Notes: generated by a model not told the origin, from the letters alone. Positions 1 through 8,475 are shown, numbered from the stretch's first letter. The stretch is 46,601 bases of DNA from Mesorhizobium kowhaii (GCF_003253745.1 NZ_MZXV01000065.1:1-46601), one strand, 5' to 3'. A program made the numbers and translations.

Positions 1-127
1 GCAGTCCGGCCGCACGGGCCGAGCCGCCGCCCAAAACCCCAAACAAGGCGCCAGAGACTCACAAATACGAGCGAAATCCCTGCAATTTCTGCCCCCTCAA
101 CATCCCGGGCTACTGCGCAACAGGCCC
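1..127. repeat. Terminal repeat, left copy (probable IS end)
   Basis: These 127 bases are the exact reverse complement of 46475-46601. The identity ends at base 128 (c here; the complement of the right flank has a). Read outward, the repeat starts gggcctgttgcgcagtagcc, which loosely resembles the GG..CTGTTGC.. inverted repeats of IS6-like elements; that family call is weak. No open frame long enough to be a transposase lies inside it. The adjoining unique sequence (cttgtgggagaagg) resembles another rhizobial intergenic repeat. Exactly 127 bases is a common maximum k-mer of short-read assemblers, so the edge is probably an assembly-graph junction. Confidence 0.8.
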
Positions 128-147
128 CTTGTGGGAGAAGGAAGAAG

Positions 148-1131
148 CTAAGCATTCCCGATCAGCACGCCGGCCGCGAACACCAGCGCGCCGCCCAGCA
201 CCACCTGGAAGGCGGCGCGCAGGAAGGGCGTCTGCATGTAGCGGTTCTGGACGAAGGCGATGGCCCACAATTCGAAGAACACCACCACCGCGGCGACGGC
301 GGTCGCCGTCCAGAACTGCGGGATGAGATAGGGCAGCGCGTGGCCGAGGCCGCCGAGCGTCGTCATGATGCCGACGGTGAGGCCGCGCTTGACCGGTGAG
401 CCGCGGCCCGACAGCTTGCCGTCATCGGACGCGACCTCGGTAAAACCCATCGAAATACCAGCGCCGATCGAGGCGGCAAGCCCGACCAGGAGCGTCTGCC
501 AGGTGTCATGCGTGGCAAAGGCGGCGGCAAAGATCGGCGCCAGCGTCGACACCGATCCGTCCATCAATCCGGCCAACCCCGGCTGCACATAGGTGAGGAT
601 GAACTGGCGCTGCTCGGCAACGGCCTCTTCGTCCTTCACTTCGCCCGGCACGTGCTTTTGCTCCAGACGCTGCGCCAGCGTCTCATGGCCCTGCTCGGCT
701 ATCGCCAAATCGTCGAGCAGTTTTCGGGTCGAGGCGTCGGTGGTGCGCTTGGCCGCCTCGACGTAGAATAGATAGGCGCGCCGCTCCATCGCCTCGGCCT
801 GGCTGCGCACATGCTCGATGCCGAGCGGTCTCACCAGCCAGTCGGGCTTGCGCTCGAAGTAGCCTTTCACATGTTCGCGCCGGATCAGCGGAATGCGGTC
901 GCCGAAACGCTTGCGGAAAAGCTCGATCAGCGCGTCGCGATGACCGTCCTCTTCCTCGGCCATTTCCTCGAACACCTTTGCCGATTGCGGGAAGTTTTCC
1001 GCCAGTCCGTCGGCGTAGGCCCGGTAGATGCGCCCGTCATCTTCCTCGGACGAAATGGCCAGCGCCAGGATCTCCTGTTCGGAGAGCGATTCGAAAGGAC
1101 GGCGGCCGAAACCGAAAACACGGGAAAGCAT
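148..1131 (-). CDS. mbfA: Membrane-bound ferritin-like iron exporter MbfA
   Basis: A 327-aa fusion. Residues about 15-165 are a ferritin/rubrerythrin-like helical domain with the expected carboxylate/histidine ligands (E30, E61-x-x-H64, E146-x-x-H149). Residues about 180-327 are a VIT1/CCC1-like membrane domain with about five helices. In Bradyrhizobium and Agrobacterium this architecture is MbfA, an inner-membrane iron exporter that protects against iron and peroxide stress and is repressed by Irr. The start at 1131 is supported by the palindromic Irr-type box centred 25 bases upstream. The gene is monocistronic and its stop lies only 20 bases from the left terminal repeat. The identity is secure from the domain order and the operator; export activity is taken from the family. 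Confidence 0.93.
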   Translation of the reverse strand: MLSRVFGFGRRPFESLSEQEILALAISSEEDDGRIYRAYADGLAENFPQSAKVFEEMAEEEDGHRDALIELFRKRFGDRIPLIRREHVKGYFERKPDWLVRPLGIEHVRSQAEAMERRAYLFYVEAAKRTTDASTRKLLDDLAIAEQGHETLAQRLEQKHVPGEVKDEEAVAEQRQFILTYVQPGLAGLMDGSVSTLAPIFAAAFATHDTWQTLLVGLAASIGAGISMGFTEVASDDGKLSGRGSPVKRGLTVGIMTTLGGLGHALPYLIPQFWTATAVAAVVVFFELWAIAFVQNRYMQTPFLRAAFQVVLGGALVFAAGVLIGNA

Positions 1132-1141
1132 GAGGAATTCA

Positions 1142-1170
1142 CCCTAGTTTAGAATTGTTCTAAACTAGGG
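1142..1170 (-). promoter_or_regulatory. ICE motif / Irr operator of mbfA
   Basis: A perfect inverted repeat with 13-base arms (ccctagtttagaa / ttctaaactaggg) around a 3-base spacer (ttg). The core TTTAGAA-N3-TTCTAAA matches the rhizobial iron control element bound by the haem-responsive regulator Irr. Its centre is 25 bases upstream of the mbfA start codon, a position expected to overlap the promoter, so repression under low iron is the likely outcome. No other gene reads away from it within 130 bases. Confidence 0.9.
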
Positions 1171-1307
1171 TTTGGCGCACCCGAGGTCAATTGCGCGCTT
1201 GGGTCGCGGTCAAGAATTGTTGAAGTCCAGTCGTGAGGCGCACCTCTTCATTATCAGTGAATGTTCACCTATATGTGGGAGCCAAAGCCAAGAAAGGGAA
1301 TCCGCAG

Positions 1308-1631
1308 ATGACGGCAAAACAGCCCCCGCACCACTATGATCCCAAGCCTGTTCTCGATCTCATCGCCAGCATCGAGGCCGATTTGCAGCGCCTGAAAGGC
1401 CTGGTCGAGCAGCAGGTCGAGAAATTCGATCCCGCCAACCCGCACAACAAGGCCCCGGACGGCAAGTTGACCGAAGAGGGCGTCGAATGCTGCTACCGCA
1501 TGTTCGACGAAGGCAAGTCGCGCTATTCGGTCGCCCAGCAGATGAAAATCTCCTTCGCCGCCGCGACGCACCGATTTAACAATTGGCGCAAGCTGGGTGG
1601 CACCAAGCGGCAGAGGGCGTTGTTGGGGTGA
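1308..1631 (+). CDS. Small HTH-like conserved hypothetical protein
   Basis: 107 aa from an ATG preceded by AAGGGA at 8 bases; the frame extends upstream to 1233 but without a better ribosome site. Residues about 55-105 (EEGVECCYRMFDEGKSRYSV and following) look like a resolvase-type helix-turn-helix, with a basic C-terminus (KLGGTKRQRALLG). The N-terminal half is a probable amphipathic helix rich in Leu, Glu and Gln. It might bind DNA, but no family name can be given with certainty. It stands alone between mbfA and a RIME-type repeat. Confidence 0.7.
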   Translation: MTAKQPPHHYDPKPVLDLIASIEADLQRLKGLVEQQVEKFDPANPHNKAPDGKLTEEGVECCYRMFDEGKSRYSVAQQMKISFAAATHRFNNWRKLGGTKRQRALLG

Positions 1632-1654
1632 GAGCACGGTTCGCCGCAGGCGAA

Positions 1655-1679
1655 TTGAAAGGTCCGGTGGACCTTTCAA
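1655..1679 (+). terminator. Hairpin after the small HTH gene
   Basis: Perfect 11-base arms (ttgaaaggtcc / ggacctttcaa) around ggt, 24 bases after the stop of the small gene. No T-tract follows, so it is either a weak terminator or part of the adjoining mosaic repeat. Confidence 0.4.
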
Positions 1680-1766
1680 AGGGCTCGAACCGGGGAGCTG
1701 CCGCAGGCAGCAGGCCCCCGGCTGAGGCGCTCGGCAGTAGCGGAGCGAGACGTCGGCGGGACAGCG

Positions 1767-1920
1767 CCCCCCTCTGTCCTGCCGGACATCTCCCCCACGA
1801 GGGGGGAGATTGGCAGCTTCGCCAGCAGCTCCCTTCTTCCCACCTTGGCGATCGGCGAAAGCGGTCGTGACGGCCGATCTCCCCCCGTGTGGGGGAGATG
1901 TCCGGTAGGACAGAGGGGGG
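1767..1920. repeat. RIME-like palindromic intergenic element
   Basis: Outer arms of about 48 bases are inverted copies with a few mismatches: cccccctctgtcctgccgga on the left and its near complement ending ggtaggacagagggggg on the right. The middle is about 55 bases. This is the style of the rhizobial intergenic mosaic elements (RIME). A second copy of the same family begins near 46350. The element fills most of the 419-base gap between the small HTH gene and the dehydratase, and no gene is seen in that gap. Confidence 0.8.
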
Positions 1921-2050
1921 CGCGACAGCCGAGGCCGTGGTGATCTTTCACTCATGACTCGCCAAACTTTGTAACCGTCACATTTTTTCGTTGGTGTCGC
2001 GCGGCCCTTTCCGTGCACCATGGTCGGATCACATTTTCGCAGGATCCGCC

Positions 2051-3028
2051 ATGACCACCCCTCCCGGCATAGAAGACATCCACCGCGCCGCAGCCCGGCT
2101 TTTGGGGCTGATCGTCGAAACACCGTTGATCGAATCGCAGGAGTTGAACAAGCGCTTCGGCGCCCGCATCCTGTTCAAGCCGGAGACGCTGCAGCGCACC
2201 GGCTCGTTCAAGTTCCGCGGCGCCTACAACAAGCTGTCGTCGCTGAGCGAAGAGGAGCGCAGCCGTGGCGTGGTCGCCTTCTCGTCGGGCAACCACGCAC
2301 AAGGCGTCGCGGCGTCGGCGGCGATGTTCGGCGTCAAGGCGGTCATCGCCATGCCGGCTGACGCGCCGGCGATGAAGATCGGCAATGTCCGCAAGATGGG
2401 GGCGGAGGTGGTTCCTTTCGACCGCTTTCGCGACGACCGCATGACCGTGGTGCGCCCTTACATCGAGAAAGGCATGGTGCTGGTGCCGCCCTTCGACGAC
2501 CCGGCCATCATCGCCGGCCAGGGCACGATCGGCCTCGAAGTGATGCGCCAGGCAAAAGCGCTTGGCGTCAGCCTCGACGCGGTCGTGATCCCTTGTGGCG
2601 GCGGCGGCCTGTCGAGCGGCATCTCAGTTGCCGTCAAGGACGCCTCGCCGGACACCGCGGTCTGGGCGGTGGAGCCCGAGAATTTCGACGACACCCGCCG
2701 CTCGCTGGCCGCGGGCACCAGGGTTTCGAACGAGCCGGGCTACAGTTCGATCTGCGATGCGATCCTGACCGCCGAACCGGGCGTGATCACCTTCGAAATC
2801 AACCGCAGGAACCTCGCCGGGGCCATCGCCGTCTCCGACAAGGCGACGGCGCAGGCAATGCGCGACGCCATGGCTTATCTCAAGCTGGTGGTCGAACCAG
2901 GCGGCTGCGTCGCGCTGGCGGCACTTTCATCGGGCGAGATCGAGCTATCAGGTAAATGCGTTGCCGTGGTGCTGTCCGGCGGCAATGTCGATTTCGGCAC
3001 CTATGCCGAGATCATGGCGGCGGCATAG
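2051..3028 (+). CDS. Threonine/serine dehydratase (PLP fold type II)
   Basis: 325 aa, PLP-dependent tryptophan-synthase-beta fold. The Schiff-base lysine is K54 in SFKFRGA, followed by the SSGNHAQG substrate loop and the glycine-rich phosphate loop CGGGGLSSG. It ends after the catalytic domain with no C-terminal ACT regulatory domain, so it resembles catabolic threonine/serine dehydratases rather than the feedback-inhibited IlvA. A role in hydroxyaspartate or other 3-hydroxy-amino-acid deamination cannot be excluded. The chosen ATG gives the usual family N-terminus (IEDIHRAAARL). It is convergent with the next gene, with a hairpin between them. Confidence 0.9.
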   Translation: MTTPPGIEDIHRAAARLLGLIVETPLIESQELNKRFGARILFKPETLQRTGSFKFRGAYNKLSSLSEEERSRGVVAFSSGNHAQGVAASAAMFGVKAVIAMPADAPAMKIGNVRKMGAEVVPFDRFRDDRMTVVRPYIEKGMVLVPPFDDPAIIAGQGTIGLEVMRQAKALGVSLDAVVIPCGGGGLSSGISVAVKDASPDTAVWAVEPENFDDTRRSLAAGTRVSNEPGYSSICDAILTAEPGVITFEINRRNLAGAIAVSDKATAQAMRDAMAYLKLVVEPGGCVALAALSSGEIELSGKCVAVVLSGGNVDFGTYAEIMAAA

Positions 3029-3032
3029 AATC

Positions 3033-3067
3033 TCGATTGGTGCCGCGCCGCCGGGCGCATCAATCGA
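3033..3067. terminator. Bidirectional hairpin between convergent genes
   Basis: TCGATTG at 3033-3039 pairs with CAATCGA at 3061-3067. Further G:C pairs inside the loop (tgcc/ggcgca) lengthen the stem. It sits exactly between the stop codons of the dehydratase and the reductase. No long T-tract is present, so termination strength is uncertain. Confidence 0.45.
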
Positions 3068-3662
3068 AGCGGACGAGATTGAGGATCGGCAACGGACCAC
3101 CGGGGAACTGGGCGAGACGCGCGCCGATCGTCAGCGGGCCGAGATCGATGCCGTGGAAGCCAAGCCTGTCGATCAGGGCGCCGACCTCGGCCTTGGCCTG
3201 CGCCTCGTCACCCGAATAGAACAACACGCGCTTGCCGCCCTCCGCCGCCGGGTCGCTCCCCAGCAGGGACGCCCGTAGATGGTTGAATGCCTTCACCACC
3301 CTTGCGCCGGGGACGAGACCTGCAAACACCTCGCTTGAGAAACGGCCACCGAGATCGACTGGCTTGAACAGCGGCGCCTCGATCGAATTGTTGGCGTCGA
3401 TAATGATGCGCCCATTCCAGTCGGGCAGGCCGGCGAGCGCTGCAGGAAGCTTCGACCAGTTGACCGCGACAAGCACGATGTCCTTGGCTGCCGCCTCTTG
3501 CCGCGTGCCGGCCTTGATCGAGGGGCCGATCGACGCGACGAGTTCGGCCAGCGTCTGCGGGCCGCGGCTGTTGGCGATGGTGGCCTCGATGCCGTTCCTG
3601 GCGAGCGTGCGGGCGAATGCCTGGCCGATATTGCCGGCGCCAATGATGCCGATGCTGTTCAT
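3060..3662 (-). CDS. NAD(P)-binding reductase, F420-dependent NADP reductase-like
   Basis: 200 aa with an N-terminal Rossmann motif (IGIIGAGNIGQAFARTLA) and the compact fold of the F420-dependent NADP oxidoreductase family. ADANNSIEAP-like and VKAFNHLRA segments match the family core. The substrate is unknown; in rhizobia such proteins are generic NADPH-dependent reductases and F420 use is not implied. ATG at 3662 is preferred because GGAG lies 11 bases upstream; a GTG four codons earlier (3674) is also possible. It is divergent from a LysR gene 130 bases away, which suggests LysR control, but that regulator is frameshifted here. Confidence 0.8.
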   Translation of the reverse strand: MNSIGIIGAGNIGQAFARTLARNGIEATIANSRGPQTLAELVASIGPSIKAGTRQEAAAKDIVLVAVNWSKLPAALAGLPDWNGRIIIDANNSIEAPLFKPVDLGGRFSSEVFAGLVPGARVVKAFNHLRASLLGSDPAAEGGKRVLFYSGDEAQAKAEVGALIDRLGFHGIDLGPLTIGARLAQFPGGPLPILNLVRFD

Positions 3663-3794
3663 GGTGATGTCCACTCCGTTCGCTGGTGGTGGCTGGTGGG
3701 AGTGGATATCGTCGATTTATTCGTCTAGGATTAGTCGGTATTTGCTTGTTTTATTCTCAAGTATCCGTTGAAGATCGTCCGGCGCGGAGGACCG

Positions 3795-4723
3795 ATGGAG
3801 ACGCTCGCCAATCTCGAATCCTTCGTTCGCAGCGCCGAGGCGGGCGGCTTTTCCGCCGCCGCGCGCCTGCTCGGGCTGACGCCAGCCGCCGTCAGCCGCA
3901 ACGTTGCCATGCTGGAGCGCAATCTCGGCCAGCGTCTGTTCCAGCGCTCGACACGCAAACTGGCCCTGACCGAAGCCGGCGAGCGTTTCCTGCACGACAT
4001 TGGCGGCAATCTCGAAGCGCTGCAGGACGCCATTGCCGCTACGTCCGGCGGACGCGGCGAACCCGCCGGCGTGCTCAAGCTCAGCCTGTCGCCGACGCTT
4101 GGCATTGCCTATTGCCTGCCTTTGCTGCCGACATTTCTCATGCGCTATCCGCTCATCCGTCCGGAATGGCATTTCGAGAACCGGCAGGTGGCCTGGTGGC
4201 CGAGGGCTATGACGCTGCAATCGGCGGCGGCTTCGACCTGTCGCCGGGCGTCGTTTCGCGGTCGCTGGCGCCCGTCCATGTCATCGCCGTTGCCTCGCCC
4301 GCCTATATGGCAGGGCGAACACCGCCGACCGACCCTTCCGGCCTTGCCGCCTTCGACGGCATCCTCATGCGTTCGCTCGGTACCGGCCGCATCCGTCACT
4401 GGACGATGCGGGATGCGGAAGGCACCGAGATGGCGGGATCACCCCGCGAGACCATTGTGGTCAACGATCCGGCCGCCATGCGGCAAGCCGCCCTGCTCGG
4501 GCTTGGCGTCACCATGATCGCCCTGCCGGACGCGCTGGCGCATCTTGAAAGCGGCAAGCTCGTTCGCCTGCTGCCGCGCTGGTATGCCGATGCCGGCGCG
4601 CTCTCGATCTACTTCTCCAGCCGCACGCTGCTGCCGGCCAAAACCCGCGTCTTCATCGATTTCATCGTCGACGCCTTCCGGCGCGAACGCCTCGCCGAGC
4701 GTTTCGCCGGCAGTCTTGGATGA
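3795..4723 (+). pseudogene. LysR-family regulator, single-base frameshift
   Basis: The N-terminal reading frame (METLANLESFVRSAEAGGFS) has a LysR winged HTH at about residues 1-60 and runs in frame to codon gtg at 4188-4190. From about 4191 the family sequence continues one frame over (LVAEGYDAAIGGG to LAERFAGSLG), through the whole effector domain to 4723. One missing base near 4191-4192 (ggcctgg where ggacctgg would restore frame) accounts for it. The repaired protein would be about 309 aa, the usual LysR length. GGAGG lies 4 bases before the ATG. Either the gene is recently inactivated or this is a sequencing error. It is divergent from the reductase it would be expected to regulate. Confidence 0.85.
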
Positions 4724-4771
4724 GGGCTGAGGGAGGTAGGCCGCGGCCAATATCCGATTGCTGGAATTGTT

Positions 4772-5908
4772 CTAATCCAGCGTCCGCCTGAACCGCACCA
4801 GCGCGACGCCGGCAAACAGCGCCACGAACATCACCAACCAGCCGATCTCCGTCGCCACCGCCGGCAGTTCGGCGCCCTTCAGCATCACCGCGCGGATGAT
4901 GCGCAGGAAATGCGTCAGCGGCAGGATCTCGCCGAAGACTTGCGCCCAACCCGGCATGCCGCGATAGGGGAACATGAAGCCGGACAGCATGATCGATGGC
5001 AGGAAGAAGAAGAAGGTGAGCTGCAGCGCCTGCATCTGTGTGCGGGCGATGGTCGAGATCGTGTAGCCGAGCAGCACCAGCGCCAGCACGAAGATCAGCA
5101 CGGCGGTCAGGAGCAGCGACATCGAGCCGGTGAAGGGGATGGCGAACAGAAGCTTCGCCGCCGCCAGCACCACCACCACCTGCACCCCGCCGACCGCCAG
5201 ATAGGGCAGCACCTTGCCCATCATGATCTCGAGCGGGCTGGACGGCATCGCCAGAAGGTTTTCCATCGTGCCGCGCTCAGTCTCACGGGTCAGCGCGATC
5301 GAGGTCATCATCACCATCGTCATCTGCAGGATGACACCGAGCAGGCCGGGCACGATGTTGTATTGCGAAATGCCTTCGGGATTGTAGCGCCGGTGCACCA
5401 CCACTTCGAGCTGCCCGAGGGCTGCCTCGGCGGCGGCCTCCTGCATGCCGCGCGCCCTGAGCAGTGCCTGGCTGGCGACGGTGCCGAGCGTCGAGATGGC
5501 GCCGCTGGCGACGGCCGGGTCGGTGGCGTCGGCCTCGATCAGGATCTGCGGGCTGTCGCCGCGCTCGACCCGCCGGGCGAAATCAGCGGGGATGGTGACG
5601 ACGAAGGCGACATCGCCGCGCGACATCAGGAATTCCGCATCGGCAGCACTTTGCGAGACATGGTCGAAGCGGTAATAGCCGGTCGTCTGCAGCGCCGAGA
5701 TCATGGCGCGCGTATAGGGATCGCTGCTGGTCGCCACCAGTGCCGCCGGCAGGCTTTTGGGATCGTTGTTGATGGCGTAGCCGAACAGCACCAGCTGCAT
5801 CAGCGGCACGCCGAGCATCATTGCGAAGGTGATGCGGTCGCGCCGCATCTGGATGAACTCCTTGATCAGCAGCGCGCCGAGCCGGGCGAAGGAAAAGACG
5901 CTGTTCAT
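4772..5908 (-). CDS. ABC-2 type exporter permease (YbhR/YbhS-like)
   Basis: 378 aa. One N-terminal membrane helix (LLIKEFIQMRRDRITFAMML) is followed by a large extracytoplasmic domain (about 50-170), then five hydrophobic helices between about 180 and 375. This is the ABC2_membrane architecture of drug exporters such as YbhS/YbhR and YhhJ. Its start overlaps the stop of the ATPase gene by four bases (ATGA), so the two are translationally coupled. E. coli ybhGFSR carries two permeases; here there is one, which would be expected to work as a homodimer. Substrate unknown. Confidence 0.88.
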   Translation of the reverse strand: MNSVFSFARLGALLIKEFIQMRRDRITFAMMLGVPLMQLVLFGYAINNDPKSLPAALVATSSDPYTRAMISALQTTGYYRFDHVSQSAADAEFLMSRGDVAFVVTIPADFARRVERGDSPQILIEADATDPAVASGAISTLGTVASQALLRARGMQEAAAEAALGQLEVVVHRRYNPEGISQYNIVPGLLGVILQMTMVMMTSIALTRETERGTMENLLAMPSSPLEIMMGKVLPYLAVGGVQVVVVLAAAKLLFAIPFTGSMSLLLTAVLIFVLALVLLGYTISTIARTQMQALQLTFFFFLPSIMLSGFMFPYRGMPGWAQVFGEILPLTHFLRIIRAVMLKGAELPAVATEIGWLVMFVALFAGVALVRFRRTLD

Positions 5909-6825
5909 GCCATGTTGTCCTTCGAGCCGGACATGAACTGGATGAAGACGTCCTCGAGGCTGGTTTCGCCCGGCGCCACCTTCACGCCCTTGTGCTCTTT
6001 CTCGACATCGGCGAGCGCGGCCTCCAGCTTCTTCTTGTCGGAGCCGACGACATGCAGCGTCGCGCCGAACGGCGCCACCTGGTCGACACCGGGGCGGCCC
6101 TGAAGCGCCTCAGCCACCTGGTCGAGGCGTGGGCCCTGCAGGACGAAAGTGGTCAGCCCGGCATTCTTCACCACCTCGGCAACGGTGCCGGTGGCCAGCA
6201 TCTTGCCGTAGGAAATGTAGCTGATGCGGTGGCAGCGCTCGGCCTCGTCCATATAGTGGGTGGAGACCAGCACGGTCAGTCCGCCGCTGGCGAGGCGATG
6301 GATCTCGTCCCAGAATTCGCGCCGCGCCTTCGGATCGACGCCGGCCGTCGGCTCGTCGAGCAGCAGCAGCTTCGGCTTGTGCATGATGCAGGCGGCCAGC
6401 GCCAGCCGCTGCTTCCAGCCGCCCGACAAGGTGCCGGCCAGCTGGTTGCGACGCGACGTCAGGCCGAGGTCTTCGAGCGTTGTCGCGACATGCTCGTTGA
6501 GCGGCTTCAACCGGTAAAGCCGCGCCACGAATTCGAGATTCTCGCCGATCGTCAGATCCTCGTAGAACGAGAATTTCTGCGTCATGTAGCCGACTTCGCG
6601 CTTGATGCGCAGGCTGTCGGTGCGGATGTTGAAGCCGAGCACCGTGCCCTCACCCTCGTCGGGCGTCAGCAGGCCGCACATGATGCGGATGGTGGTGGTC
6701 TTGCCCGAACCGTTGGGGCCGAGAAAGCCGACGATCTCGCCTTCGGCGACCGTCATCGTCACATGGTCGACGACGGTCTTGTCACCAAACCGCTTGACCA
6801 GGCCATGGACGTCGATGGCGTTCAT
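5905..6825 (-). CDS. ABC exporter ATPase (YbhF-like)
   Basis: 306 aa, a single nucleotide-binding domain. Walker A is GPNGSGKTT, the signature is LSGGWKQR, Walker B is LLLLDEPTAGVD, and the H-loop is STHYMDEAERC. The C-terminal about 80 residues form the extension common to ABC-2 drug-efflux ATPases (VFIQFMSG at the end). E. coli YbhF has two fused ATPase domains; this one has one. It overlaps its neighbours by four bases on both sides, so adaptor, ATPase and permease form a tight operon. Confidence 0.92.
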   Translation of the reverse strand: MNAIDVHGLVKRFGDKTVVDHVTMTVAEGEIVGFLGPNGSGKTTTIRIMCGLLTPDEGEGTVLGFNIRTDSLRIKREVGYMTQKFSFYEDLTIGENLEFVARLYRLKPLNEHVATTLEDLGLTSRRNQLAGTLSGGWKQRLALAACIMHKPKLLLLDEPTAGVDPKARREFWDEIHRLASGGLTVLVSTHYMDEAERCHRISYISYGKMLATGTVAEVVKNAGLTTFVLQGPRLDQVAEALQGRPGVDQVAPFGATLHVVGSDKKKLEAALADVEKEHKGVKVAPGETSLEDVFIQFMSGSKDNMA

Positions 6826-7775
6826 TTTCCGCCATCCGCGAGATCGACATCGACGATCTGGCCCGGCTGCAGTGGGCCGGCGTCGCCCTCCGGCCGTGCC
6901 TCGACCAGATAGACCAGCTTCTGTCGGTTCTCGAGCGAATAGATCACCGGCGGGGTGAACTCGGGATCCGGCGAGACGTAGCTGACTCGCGCCTTCACCT
7001 CCGGGCCGCAGCCGTCACAATGGACGCCGAGCAAAGTGCCCACCTTGATCGAGGAGAAGGCGGCTTCCGGAATGTAGACGCTGAGCTTCACCGCGCCGTC
7101 GGGCAGGATCGAGATGACAGGCGCGGTCGGGCCGGCGGTGTCGCCCGGATTGCGGATGACATCGTTGACGCGGCCCGGCGACGGCGCCGCCAGCACCCGC
7201 TTCGACAGCCGCCACTGCGCCTGCTCCAGTTCCGCCTGCGCCTGCTTGACCTGATTGTCGGCGGCCTTGATCGTCTCCGGGCGCGCCGGCAGGCCGCCGA
7301 CAGCGAGATTGGCATTGGCCTGGCCGACCTGCGCGTTGGCCGTCTCCAGCGTCGCCGAAGCGGTGTCGAAATCGGCCTGCGTGCCGGCGCCGCGCTTGAA
7401 CAGATCGGCGGCGCGGTCGTATTTGCGCTTGGCGTCGGCGGCCTGCGCGCTGGCCATGTCGACCTCGGCCCTGAGCACCGCGATCTCTTCCGGGCGCTTG
7501 CCGATCTGCAGGTCGGCCAATTGCGCCTGCGCCTGGGCCAGGCCGGCCTCGGCCTGGGCAACCGCAATCTTGGCATCGGCGCTTTCCAGCGTCACTACGG
7601 TCGTGCCGGGTGTGACACGATCGCCGCGCTTGACGGTGACGGTCTCGACCTGCGCCACCTCGATCGGCGCCAGCAGCACATAGTCGCCCTCGACATAGCC
7701 AACGGCCAGCGGCGCTGTCGGCGCACAGGCGCTGAAAAGCTGCGCGGCGAGCGGCAGCGAACACAGAACGCTCAT
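6822..7775 (-). CDS. HlyD-family membrane fusion protein (YbhG-like)
   Basis: 317 aa periplasmic adaptor of the ABC exporter. A short N-terminal hydrophobic stretch ends LFSAC, a possible but non-canonical lipobox. A lipoyl/biotinyl-like half motif follows (VTVKRGDRVTPGTTVVTLES). A long Ala/Gln-rich coiled coil covers about 60-190, and a beta-barrel region lies near SVYIPEAAFSSIKVG. The start at 7775 is 13 bases after the regulator's stop; the longer frame to 7874 would run into that gene. The gene order TetR-HlyD-ATPase-permease matches the cecR-ybhGFSR locus. Confidence 0.88.
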   Translation of the reverse strand: MSVLCSLPLAAQLFSACAPTAPLAVGYVEGDYVLLAPIEVAQVETVTVKRGDRVTPGTTVVTLESADAKIAVAQAEAGLAQAQAQLADLQIGKRPEEIAVLRAEVDMASAQAADAKRKYDRAADLFKRGAGTQADFDTASATLETANAQVGQANANLAVGGLPARPETIKAADNQVKQAQAELEQAQWRLSKRVLAAPSPGRVNDVIRNPGDTAGPTAPVISILPDGAVKLSVYIPEAAFSSIKVGTLLGVHCDGCGPEVKARVSYVSPDPEFTPPVIYSLENRQKLVYLVEARPEGDAGPLQPGQIVDVDLADGGK

Positions 7776-7788
7776 GGTCTTTGCCCCT

Positions 7789-8475
7789 TCATCCCTGCAC
7801 CTTGCGGGCGGCCAATATGGCCTTGAGATTGCCCGACGTGACCGCCACCACCTTGGCCGCCTCGGCACCGCCAATGTCGTTCCAGCCCATGCGGCGCATC
7901 ACCGCCTCGCGGCCGATGCGGAAATAGATGACCTGGCCGATCAGCGTGAACACGGTGAGCCTTGTGGCCTCGCTTTCGGCCGGCTCCCCCGTCGCCTGTT
8001 CCCAGAGCTGGCACAGCCGGCGGTGCGTCGGCTCGAACACGCCGTCATAGATACGGTCGAGCGCTGCCGTCGGATGCGAAAGCTCGCGCAACACGAACTG
8101 CACGATCTCGCCGGCCTGCGGACTGGCCACAACGAAGCCGACCATGCGCTCCAGCGCCGTGAAGAGCAGCGCTTGCGCCGCCTCCGGATTGGCCGGTCCC
8201 GGTGCGGGTGCCTGCACATTGCCGAGCGCCTGGCCGGCAACCGTCTGGATGGTCTCGACGATAAAGTCGGCAGCGGCAGTGCGAAGGCCCTCCTTGCCGC
8301 CGAAATGATAGGCGATCGAGCCGATATTGGCTTGCGCCTCGGCTGCGATCTGGCGCGTCGAGGTGCCGTCGAAACCCTGCCGTCCGAACAGTTTCAGCGC
8401 CGCCTGGACAAGGGCAGCGCGCGTCATGTCGGCGGGCTCGCGGCGGGGGCTCCTGGGTTCCGGCAATCTGATCAT
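7789..8475 (-). CDS. TetR/AcrR regulator, CecR (YbiH)-like
   Basis: 228 aa. The N-terminal TetR HTH (residues about 18-65) contains GFDGTSTRQIAAEAQANIGS and the family YHFGGKEGL signature. The C-terminal domain is of the CecR/CerR type (DUF1956): REL, YFRIGREAVMRRMGW. In E. coli CecR represses ybhGFSR and rhlE and influences sensitivity to cefoperazone and chloramphenicol. Here it is the first gene of the exporter operon. A 22-base palindrome just upstream of its ATG suggests autoregulation. Confidence 0.9.
   Translation of the reverse strand: MIRLPEPRSPRREPADMTRAALVQAALKLFGRQGFDGTSTRQIAAEAQANIGSIAYHFGGKEGLRTAAADFIVETIQTVAGQALGNVQAPAPGPANPEAAQALLFTALERMVGFVVASPQAGEIVQFVLRELSHPTAALDRIYDGVFEPTHRRLCQLWEQATGEPAESEATRLTVFTLIGQVIYFRIGREAVMRRMGWNDIGGAEAAKVVAVTSGNLKAILAARKVQG

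Noticed and set aside
1767..1920. CRISPR array or phage attachment site
   Set aside because: The symmetry is a single long palindrome with no repeated spacers and no integrase nearby; it fits a RIME element.
3670..3706. Inverted repeat tccactcc / ggagtgga as a LysR operator
   Set aside because: The left arm overlaps the ribosome site of the reductase gene and the 21-base spacing lacks the T-N11-A form of LysR sites.
4760..4781. ICE-like sequence gctggaattgttctaatccagc
   Set aside because: It resembles the Irr box core but lies between two convergent stop codons and overlaps the permease stop, so it has no promoter to control; at most a weak hairpin terminator.
4910..6103. Long 397-aa open frame opposite the ABC genes
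   Set aside because: His/Gln/Arg-rich composition is typical of the antisense of a high-GC coding region; the ABC permease and ATPase on the other strand have clear motifs.
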